A stretch of 8,594 nucleotides of DNA from an uncultured Caryophanales bacterium (lineage in GTDB: Bacteria; Bacillota_I; Bacilli_A; RF39; UBA660). The translations under genes and the position numbers were made by a program. The number at the start of each line of letters is the position of its first letter. The stretch's first letter is position 1. Below, piece after piece: positions 1 through 4,878 of this stretch. Under the pieces are notes generated by a model, which made no database searches, was not told where the DNA came from, and saw nothing but the letters and a program-made list of their open reading frames with translations. Location of the stretch: assembly GCA_947303225.1 (NCBI GenBank), contig CAMYXG010000047.1, forward strand, positions 1 to 8,594, read 5' to 3'.

Positions 1-728
1 ATTGCAATATAGCAATTACATACTTGGTTACCATTATTTAATATTTTGTCCCATGGATTAGAAAAGTCAAATCGTTCTAATTGTCTCTCTAATAAAACCC
101 CTTTTCCACTTCCTAATAGAACCATTACTCCAAAGGCAATTAATCCTACTATAGAAAAAACTGTTTTGAACTTTATTTCCTTTGAAATTGGTACTGATAA
201 AAAGATAATACCAACTATGGCACAATATATAATAGTCGTTCCTAAGTCAGGTTGTACAAATATTAGTCCTGCTATTAATCCACATATTCCTATTGGAAAT
301 AAGCTTTTTCCCCACCGATTTAATTTCTTTTCATTTTTATCATAATAATGTGCTAAGAAAACAATCGTTATAATTTTAACAAATTCACTTGGTTGAATAC
401 TAATTGCTCCTAAATCAAACCAACTGACTGCTTTATTCTTTGCTGTTCCGATTACTAATAATACTACTAAGGAAGCAATGGATATTAATAATAATCCCCA
501 AGAAAAGAAACCATAGGATTTTGTATTAAACTTAATCATAATAATCGATAGGACTACTCCTACTAATAAAAAAGCTGCTTGTTTAATAAAATAATTATAA
601 GGACTTACTTCATGAGACATGTAAGCAGTAACATTAGACGCAGAAAAAACCATAATGAGTCCTAGGACAAATAATATTATGGTAATTATTAATAATGGTT
701 TGTCTAAATATTTCATTATTTTTCTCAT
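1..728 (-). CDS. ftsW: FtsW/SpoVE-type SEDS peptidoglycan glycosyltransferase, N-terminal 242 residues (C-terminus beyond the left edge)
   Basis: This is a polytopic membrane protein of the SEDS family, which polymerises lipid II into glycan strands together with a class B penicillin-binding protein. Visible signatures are hydrophobic segments from about residue 12, the block W103-F-D-L-G followed by Q112-P-S-E, the PDLGT motif at 160-164, and R219 followed by N224-P-W and G233-N-Q. The G-N-Q-V-C-N-x-Y-I-A-I ending resembles FtsW/SpoVE more than RodA, but the separation is not certain. The catalytic Asp of the family lies in a later extracellular loop that falls outside the window. The start is the ATG at 726-728, preceded by AGGGAG (735-740) at 6 nt. 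It is divergent from the YjcZ-like gene. The gene is open at the edge and shows no sign of damage. In a sporulating host it could instead be spoVE. Confidence 0.9.
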   Translation of the reverse strand, partial: MRKIMKYLDKPLLIITIILFVLGLIMVFSASNVTAYMSHEVSPYNYFIKQAAFLLVGVVLSIIMIKFNTKSYGFFSWGLLLISIASLVVLLVIGTAKNKAVSWFDLGAISIQPSEFVKIITIVFLAHYYDKNEKKLNRWGKSLFPIGICGLIAGLIFVQPDLGTTIIYCAIVGIIFLSVPISKEIKFKTVFSIVGLIAFGVMVLLGSGKGVLLERQLERFDFSNPWDKILNNGNQVCNCYIA

Positions 729-734
729 GATACT

Positions 735-757
735 CTCCCTTATATATTAATATATCA
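735..757 (-). promoter_or_regulatory. Probable promoter (extended -10) and ribosome binding site of the SEDS gene
   Basis: On the minus strand TATATT (749-754) is preceded by TG one base upstream (756-757), which gives an extended -10 element. Transcription would start near 742, leaving a leader of roughly 14 nt that contains the AGGGAG ribosome binding site (735-740). No good -35 accompanies it. An alternative reading is TTGAAT-17-TATAAG slightly downstream, but that would start transcription inside the ribosome binding site. The position is therefore tentative. Confidence 0.4.
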
Positions 758-803
758 CAAAATTCAAATATTTTTTTAATTTCTTTTCTCTTAGGTTATT
801 TTC

Positions 804-834
804 ATGAACAATAATTGTAAAGTTACATACCTTA
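804..834 (+). promoter_or_regulatory. Sigma-K-like mother-cell promoter of the YjcZ-like gene, with a possible SpoIIID box
   Basis: CATACCTTA (826-834) fits the sigma-K -10 consensus CATAnnnTA. AACA (807-810) lies 15 bp upstream and fits the loose mACm -35. No TTGACA/TATAAT promoter is apparent in this place. ATGAACAA (804-811) fits the WWRRACAR core of the SpoIIID binding site. These consensus sequences come from Bacillus subtilis and are short, so a chance match is possible. The support comes from their position directly before a gene of a sporulation-associated family. Confidence 0.45.
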
Positions 835-862
835 TAGTAGAAATTGTAAAGGAGGAATCGAT

Positions 863-1018
863 ATGTATTATTATGGTGGAGGTTCCACTTGTTGTCCTAA
901 TCAAACATCTTACTACTACCCTGTAAATTATGGAAATAACAACTCTAATTATGCTATTATTTTAGTATTATTTATTTTACTTGTTATTATTCTTGGTACT
1001 AGATGGACAAACAATTAA
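863..1018 (+). CDS. Small YjcZ-like membrane protein, probably sporulation-associated (51 aa)
   Basis: This is a 51-residue protein with a Tyr/Gly/Asn-rich head (MYYYGGGS, two adjacent Cys at 10-11, several Tyr and Asn) and one transmembrane helix at about 31-46 (AIILVLFILLVIILGT). It ends in RWTNN. The layout of a glycine/tyrosine-rich head followed by an AxIxVLFILLxII-type helix is that of the YjcZ family of short sporulation proteins, whose molecular role is poorly known. The ATG start is supported by a near-perfect AAAGGAGG (848-855) with 7 nt spacing. The gene is monocistronic, with its own sigma-K-like promoter and a terminator that overlaps the stop codon. The family call rests on pattern recognition of a very short protein. 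The existence of the gene is better supported than its role. Confidence 0.75.
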   Translation: MYYYGGGSTCCPNQTSYYYPVNYGNNNSNYAIILVLFILLVIILGTRWTNN

Positions 1019-1043
1019 AAGAACTTGTTTGTTCTTTTTCTTT
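1005..1043 (+). terminator. Intrinsic terminator of the YjcZ-like gene, overlapping its stop codon
   Basis: GGACAAACAA (1005-1014) pairs with TTGTTTGTTC (1025-1034), giving 10 pairs with one G-T, around a 10-nt loop. The run TTTTTCTTT follows. The 5' arm encodes the last residues of the protein and the TAA stop (1016-1018) lies in the loop. Confidence 0.75.
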
Positions 1044-1069
1044 GACTTTTCTTTTTTTCTTATTATAAT
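1042..1069 (+). promoter_or_regulatory. Sigma-A-type promoter of the HExxH gene
   Basis: TTGACT (1042-1047), a 16-bp spacer and TATAAT (1064-1069). The expected transcription start is about 1076, only some 12 nt before the ATG at 1088. The -35 box overlaps the end of the upstream terminator's T-tract. Confidence 0.8.
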
Positions 1070-1087
1070 AGTTTCTTAGGTGATTTG

Positions 1088-2041
1088 ATGTTAGAACATT
1101 ATCTTTTAGCAAAACAAACAGTTTCTTCGAAATATTCCAATCATGTTTATTATCCTTTATTGGTGGTTGGATTGTTTTCTTTATTAGAAAAATATAAAGA
1201 TTATGAGGAGTTGGTGTTATCCCTATTTCAGTCTGCAGAGATTGTTATTGAAGAGGATTCTATGTCAAAGATATTAGCTCGTCTTTCTATTTCTTTCGTT
1301 AATCATGAGGAAGAGAATAATGTATATGCGATGACATCAGGATTATCTTCTGGAGAAAATATTGTATTATTTCAAGATGGAGATATGATTCCTACTAAAA
1401 GAGCTCCATTAGTTATTTGTAGTAGTCTTTATCTTTCCCCTACTATAGTCTTAAATATCTTTTTACATGAGATGAATCATTTAATAAAAGGATCTATTCA
1501 ATCTTTTTATTTTCATAAAGATGGGAATCAAACATATTATGCTTGTCGAACAGGATTGCATACTCATTATTATCATTATGATAAAGATACTGGTAATTTA
1601 TGGGAAAATGATGATTTTAATATTTTAGATGAAGTAATTAATACAATACAAAGTACAGAATTAGTGGAACATGTTTTCTCTTTAAAAGATATTGTTATGG
1701 ATGAAGAAATTCAAAATTACTTAGCTTCTTTAAGTGTAAATGAAGCAAAAAAAGACTTTGGTTATGAAAATGTTACTCGTCTATTGAGACCATTATGGGA
1801 AGATGAAATGTTTCGAGAAATTATTGAGAGTCATATAGTAGATGGAAATATATCTTTTATTATAGGATGGTATGAAGAAATTATGGGGAAAGATTCTTTT
1901 GATGCTTTAAGTCTAGCTTTAGAAATCATTGATGAAGCTAATCAAAAGAATAGACGTGGAAAGAAATACAGGCTTGCGAAAAAATATATTAATAATGCTG
2001 TCAAGCAATTTCCAAAAGGGAAAAGAAAGATTCTTTGTTAA
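1088..2041 (+). CDS. Unrecognised protein with a zincin-type HExxH motif (putative metallopeptidase, 317 aa)
   Basis: I do not recognise the family. The clearest signature is H127-E-M-N-H131, preceded by the hydrophobic helix-like stretch TIVLNIFL. This is the HExxH arrangement of zinc metallopeptidases. A possible third ligand is E182 in LDEVINT, which would make it gluzincin-like, but this is a guess from spacing. Between them is a His/Tyr-rich patch (residues 158-164, HTHYYHY). There is no signal peptide and no clear transmembrane segment, so a cytosolic location is likely. The C-terminus is basic (from about 287, rich in Lys/Arg). The start is ATG 1088 with AGGTGA (1078-1083) upstream. 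The TTG at 1085 lies too close to the ribosome binding site. The gene is followed after a 58-bp gap by def, which has its own weak promoter, so read-through from this gene into def is possible. Confidence 0.8.
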   Translation: MLEHYLLAKQTVSSKYSNHVYYPLLVVGLFSLLEKYKDYEELVLSLFQSAEIVIEEDSMSKILARLSISFVNHEEENNVYAMTSGLSSGENIVLFQDGDMIPTKRAPLVICSSLYLSPTIVLNIFLHEMNHLIKGSIQSFYFHKDGNQTYYACRTGLHTHYYHYDKDTGNLWENDDFNILDEVINTIQSTELVEHVFSLKDIVMDEEIQNYLASLSVNEAKKDFGYENVTRLLRPLWEDEMFREIIESHIVDGNISFIIGWYEEIMGKDSFDALSLALEIIDEANQKNRRGKKYRLAKKYINNAVKQFPKGKRKILC

Positions 2042-2054
2042 TCTTTTACTTTTC
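2020..2054 (+). terminator. Weak AT-rich hairpin at the end of the HExxH gene (possible attenuating terminator)
   Basis: GAAAAGAAAGATT (2020-2032) pairs with AATCTTTTACTTTTC (2040-2054) with a 2-nt bulge, around a 7-nt loop that includes part of the TAA stop. It is poor in GC and is not followed directly by a good T-run, so it may only reduce read-through into def or may be fortuitous. Confidence 0.25.
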
Positions 2055-2078
2055 AAATTAGTAATTTTTTGATAAAAT
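2050..2078 (+). promoter_or_regulatory. Probable promoter of def
   Basis: TTTTCA (2050-2055), a 17-bp spacer and TAAAAT (2073-2078). The match to sigma-A consensus is moderate. The expected start near 2085 would give a leader of about 15 nt containing the GAGGTGG ribosome binding site. Confidence 0.45.
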
Positions 2079-2099
2079 AGATGCGTTGAGGTGGTACTA

Positions 2100-2669
2100 G
2101 TGTTAAAGACAAAGGACATATTAGATGAAAAAGATAAACGTTTAAGATTAATTAGTAAAGAGGTTGAATTTCCTCTTACAAAAAAAGATAAAGAACTTAT
2201 TGATACAATGATACAATATTTGCATGATAGTCAAATGAATGAATTATCTGAAAAATATGATTTACGTCCTGGAATGGGAATGTCTGCTATTCAGTTAGGA
2301 GTTGCGAAAAGATATTTTGTTGTAGTAAATGAACTTACGGATCCTGAGACGGAAGATGATCAGAAAGAGTTTGAAACTTATGTGTTAGTGAATCCTAAAA
2401 TTATCAGTAATTCTATGGAGCAAATTTATGTTACAGAAGGCGAAGGATGTTTAAGTGTTAATCGACCTGTAGATGGAATTGTCCCTAGATATGCAAGAGT
2501 TACTATGGAAGCTTATGATATGGATGGTAATAAAATACAAGTTAGGGCTCGTGAAGAATTAGCAATTTGTTTTCAACATGAATTAGATCATTTGAATGGT
2601 ATTTTATTTACTGATCATATTGATCCAAAGAATCCATTTAAAGGAAAAGACCAAATGCGTGGCATTTAG
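2100..2669 (+). CDS. def: Peptide deformylase, type 2 (Gram-positive class), 189 aa
   Basis: It removes the formyl group from the N-terminal Met of nascent proteins at the ribosome exit, using a metal ion bound by one Cys and two His. All three family motifs are visible: motif 1 G58-M-G-M-S-A-I-Q65 (the usual GxGxAAxQ with Ser for the first Ala), motif 2 E116-G-C117-L-S within EGEGCLS, and motif 3 Q159-H160-E161-L-D-H164. The insertion between motifs 1 and 2 (about residues 78-95, acidic) and the length place it with the Staphylococcus/Bacillus type 2 enzymes of about 184 residues. The GTG at 2100 is preferred because GAGGTGG (2088-2094) precedes it by 5 nt and because it begins MLKTKDI, like the S. 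aureus enzyme. The in-frame GTG at 2091 lies inside that ribosome binding site. Its stop overlaps the stop of the convergent carboxypeptidase gene. Confidence 0.96.
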   Translation: MLKTKDILDEKDKRLRLISKEVEFPLTKKDKELIDTMIQYLHDSQMNELSEKYDLRPGMGMSAIQLGVAKRYFVVVNELTDPETEDDQKEFETYVLVNPKIISNSMEQIYVTEGEGCLSVNRPVDGIVPRYARVTMEAYDMDGNKIQVRAREELAICFQHELDHLNGILFTDHIDPKNPFKGKDQMRGI

Positions 2670-2683
2670 TCTTTTTTCTTTTT
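2645..2683. terminator. Shared bidirectional terminator of def and the dacA-like gene, inside both gene ends
   Basis: AAAAGAC (2645-2651) and AAATGC (2653-2658) pair with GCATTT (2662-2667) and GTCTTTT (2669-2675) around a GTG loop. On the plus strand there is one C-A mismatch, and TTTTTTCTTTTT follows (2672-2683), making a strong terminator for def. On the minus strand the mismatch becomes a G-U pair, so the stem is continuous over 14 pairs, but the T-run is short (TTTTCCTTT). The last def codons and both stop codons lie within the hairpin. Confidence 0.75.
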
Positions 2684-3862
2684 CTTGTGAAAAGTAATCA
2701 TTAGAATGATTAATAAACCAAGGAGAATAAGTTCTTTTTGATGTCCTAATAAATATTTTGAAATGGATAGTTTTGGATTTTCTAATAAAATGATTTCTTC
2801 TATATCTAATAATTGATTATCATAATAGATTTCTACTTTTCCTAGTTTTTGTCCTTTTTTCATATTATAAGTAATTGTTTTGATACCTTGATACTTATAT
2901 TTTATTTTTTCTTTATCAAAGTTGTTTTCTAAATATTTAGATTGATTCTTTTTACTATAAAACTTTATTTCATCTTCTTTTAAGTATTTCGTTTTTAAGG
3001 TTACTAGACAATCCTTTTTATTAACTATTTCATGATAATCAAAATTATCTCTAACATATTCATAAATTGTTTTATGATCTTGAAAATTTCTAGGAATCGT
3101 TCTTGAATATTCTGCTTTGGCTGTTACTAAAAGAAAATCTGTTTCATCAAAGTTTGCTAGTGTTGCTAGACATAATCCAGCATCTCCGGTAGTACCTGTC
3201 TTTCCTCCTTTCACATAGTCCATTCCTAAATTTGTTGTTTTACTTAGAGTACTTTTTAGTGTTAATTGTTTATCACTAGTTAAATAACTTGTTTTCGTAA
3301 TTATTTCTTTAAAATCATTATTATTTAACGCATATTTAAAAATGGTTAAAACATCATTTACTGTTGAATAATGATTTGAATCATCTAAACCTGTGGGATT
3401 CGTATAATGGGTATTTTCTAATTTTAATTCTTGAGCTTTTTGATTCATTAATTCAACAAATTTTTCATTAGAACCAGCAATATTTCTAGTTAAAGCTTGA
3501 GCAGCATCTGCTCCACTAGGAAGTAATAGGCCATATAAAAGATCACGATAAGTTACTTCTTCCCCTACTTTGAAACCTGCTACTGCAGCATTTGCTTCAT
3601 ATAAACCTTTAAAATCTTCTGTAGTTAGAACGACTTTATCTTCTAAATTCTTAATATTTTCTATTGCAACAATTGCTGTTGTTATTTTAGTAAGAGATGC
3701 AATGCTTACTTTTTCTGTACTATTTTTTTCATAAATAATCTTATTCTCTTTTGTATTATATAGAATTGCGTTATTAGAATCAATATTGAATTCTAACGCA
3801 TAAACATTCCTAATACATATTAAATATAAAATAATTGTTATTAATAAACCTATTCTTTTCAT
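2666..3862 (-). CDS. dacA: D-alanyl-D-alanine carboxypeptidase (PBP5-like, peptidase family S11), 398 aa
   Basis: It trims the terminal D-Ala from peptidoglycan pentapeptides outside the cell membrane, limiting cross-linking. Residues 1-22 form a signal peptide with a likely cleavage after VYA22. The catalytic domain (about 24-275) has S56-L-T-K59 (SxxK nucleophile), S116-G-A118-D (the SxN position, with Ala instead of Asn) and K221-T-G223. A PBP5-type C-terminal beta domain (about 280-365) follows, then a transmembrane helix at about 377-391 and a KKKKKD tail. This gives a one-helix membrane anchor rather than the usual amphipathic helix. The ATG at 3860-3862 has no ribosome binding site. 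A TATAAT box ends 6 nt before it, so the mRNA is predicted to be leaderless. The assignment to family S11 is firm. Which paralogue it is (dacA, or a sporulation dacB/dacF type) cannot be decided here. Confidence 0.93.
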   Translation of the reverse strand: MKRIGLLITIILYLICIRNVYALEFNIDSNNAILYNTKENKIIYEKNSTEKVSIASLTKITTAIVAIENIKNLEDKVVLTTEDFKGLYEANAAVAGFKVGEEVTYRDLLYGLLLPSGADAAQALTRNIAGSNEKFVELMNQKAQELKLENTHYTNPTGLDDSNHYSTVNDVLTIFKYALNNNDFKEIITKTSYLTSDKQLTLKSTLSKTTNLGMDYVKGGKTGTTGDAGLCLATLANFDETDFLLVTAKAEYSRTIPRNFQDHKTIYEYVRDNFDYHEIVNKKDCLVTLKTKYLKEDEIKFYSKKNQSKYLENNFDKEKIKYKYQGIKTITYNMKKGQKLGKVEIYYDNQLLDIEEIILLENPKLSISKYLLGHQKELILLGLLIILMITFHKKKKKD

Positions 3863-3868
3863 AATAAA

Positions 3869-3897
3869 ATTATAATATAAATAAAAAAAGTCTACAA
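3869..3897 (-). promoter_or_regulatory. dacA promoter, predicted to give a leaderless mRNA
   Basis: On the minus strand: TTGTAG (3892-3897), a 17-bp spacer and TATAAT (3869-3874). Six bases (TTTATT) separate the -10 from the ATG, so the A of the start codon is the expected first transcribed base. The -35 box coincides with the loop of the upstream gene's terminator hairpin. Confidence 0.7.
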
Positions 3898-3913
3898 GAC
3901 TTCTTTTATTTAT
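3877..3913 (-). terminator. Terminator of the kinase-like gene, containing the dacA -35 box
   Basis: On the minus strand, ATAAATAAAAGAAGTC (3913 to 3898) pairs with GACTTTTTTTATTTAT (3892 to 3877) over 16 bp with one G-T, around the loop TTGTA. The GAAGTC/GACTTT core followed by seven T gives a typical A-tract/T-tract terminator. Just upstream, around the TAA stop, a second inverted repeat TAGAAGA/TCTTCTA (3918-3924 and 3939-3945) could form another stem. Confidence 0.75.
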
Positions 3914-3935
3914 ATTATAGAAGACACATTATATG

Positions 3936-4799
3936 TTATCTTCTATGTTGTAGGGCATTATAGACATTATAATTTATTCTACCATAATCTGTTGGTAATA
4001 TTGATAAATAGTCCACTACACTACTATTATTTTTATTCGTATAGTGGTGACGATAGATATTAACAAATTCTTGTGGCATACCACATTCTTCTAAATATGC
4101 AAGATAATTATAGAATTCATCAAATGATAATCTATGAAGTGGTTTTCCAGCTAGATAATTTAGTACTAATGTATTATAACAATAAATATCAGTATTTTGG
4201 CTTGGAAGACATCTTCCTTCTTTTGTAACTCCATATTTTGATATATCATATGTTTTTGAATCACAAGCAACATATTTACTCTCTAATGCTACATCACTTA
4301 CAGTAGCAGATGAATCTAAGTCAATCGCATATAATCGTTGCTGACTATCTACTAAAAAGTTATATGCTTGCAAGTCTCCAAAATAGAATTCTTGAGATTG
4401 TGCTTGAACTTTACGTAATAATTGTCCTATTTTTATTAATACTTTTATTTTATCTTCTCTTGGTACTAATCGATTATTTAAAAACAAACTAAGATTTTGA
4501 CAGTCTTCTACTTCTTCTATTGTAAAACCTGATTTAATTCCTTGAATTACTACATAATCTGTTGGAAATACTAATTCAGGATATGTTACTAGCTCACTAT
4601 CTTGTACTTCTCTTATGGTGTTTATCTTTCTCTCTACTCTTTCGCTATCAGTGTTATATAATCTTTTTAATAAAGTACTAGTAGAATTATGGGAATCCTT
4701 CCTATAATAATAAATTTTTCCTTCCGTACAAATAATATCCCCTAATTGATATTCTCTTAGTCTGGAAACATCACTTTCTTTTAGTGTTATTTCTCTCAC
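3936..4799 (-). CDS. Divergent protein-kinase-like protein (287 aa)
   Basis: The likely role is phosphoryl transfer from ATP to an unknown substrate. The kinase signatures, numbered from the GTG start, are a candidate ATP-binding Lys at K45 (LLKRLY), the catalytic-loop-like G141-D142-L-Q-A-Y-N147, the DFG-like I-D160-L-D162, and T-D204-I-Y-C-Y-N-T-L-V-L-N-Y-L-A-G. The last matches the helix F block of Hanks-type kinases (Asp, then a hydrophobic helix, then Gly). This favours a protein kinase fold over the aminoglycoside-phosphotransferase group. A glycine-rich loop is not obvious, and His is replaced before the catalytic Asp (FGD), so the active site is divergent. There is no transmembrane segment, PASTA repeat or signal peptide. 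The GTG at 4799 is chosen because GGGGGA precedes it by 8 nt. The longer reading frame from 4853 starts within the promoter. It lies 79 bp downstream of smc without a visible terminator between them, so some co-transcription with smc is possible. Partner unknown. Confidence 0.75.
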   Translation of the reverse strand: MREITLKESDVSRLREYQLGDIICTEGKIYYYRKDSHNSTSTLLKRLYNTDSERVERKINTIREVQDSELVTYPELVFPTDYVVIQGIKSGFTIEEVEDCQNLSLFLNNRLVPREDKIKVLIKIGQLLRKVQAQSQEFYFGDLQAYNFLVDSQQRLYAIDLDSSATVSDVALESKYVACDSKTYDISKYGVTKEGRCLPSQNTDIYCYNTLVLNYLAGKPLHRLSFDEFYNYLAYLEECGMPQEFVNIYRHHYTNKNNSSVVDYLSILPTDYGRINYNVYNALQHRR

Positions 4800-4824
4800 A
4801 TTACCATCCCCCAATAGTGCACAT

Positions 4825-4853
4825 ATTATACCACAAATGTTCGAAAAAATCAA
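4825..4853 (-). promoter_or_regulatory. Promoter of the kinase-like gene
   Basis: On the minus strand: TTGATT (4848-4853), exactly 17 bp, TATAAT (4825-4830). The predicted start near 4818 gives a leader of about 19 nt with GGGGGA (4807-4812) as ribosome binding site. The TTG that would start the longest reading frame is the first triplet of the -35 box, which rules it out as a start. Confidence 0.8.
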
Positions 4854-4878
4854 TTAAAGTACCTTATATTATCCTTAT

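Noticed and set aside
46..345. Plus-strand reading frame of 99 residues
   Set aside because: It is antisense to the SEDS gene, lacks a ribosome binding site and family signal, and is fully explained by the minus-strand gene.
4800..4853. 18-residue N-terminal extension of the kinase-like protein
   Set aside because: The TTG at 4853 is part of the -35 box and the TATAAT lies within the extension. A GTG with a ribosome binding site follows at 4799.
4854..4878. Terminator after smc
   Set aside because: Only a short imperfect palindrome (AAGGTACTTT) is present. It cannot form a stable stem, so read-through into the kinase-like gene remains possible.
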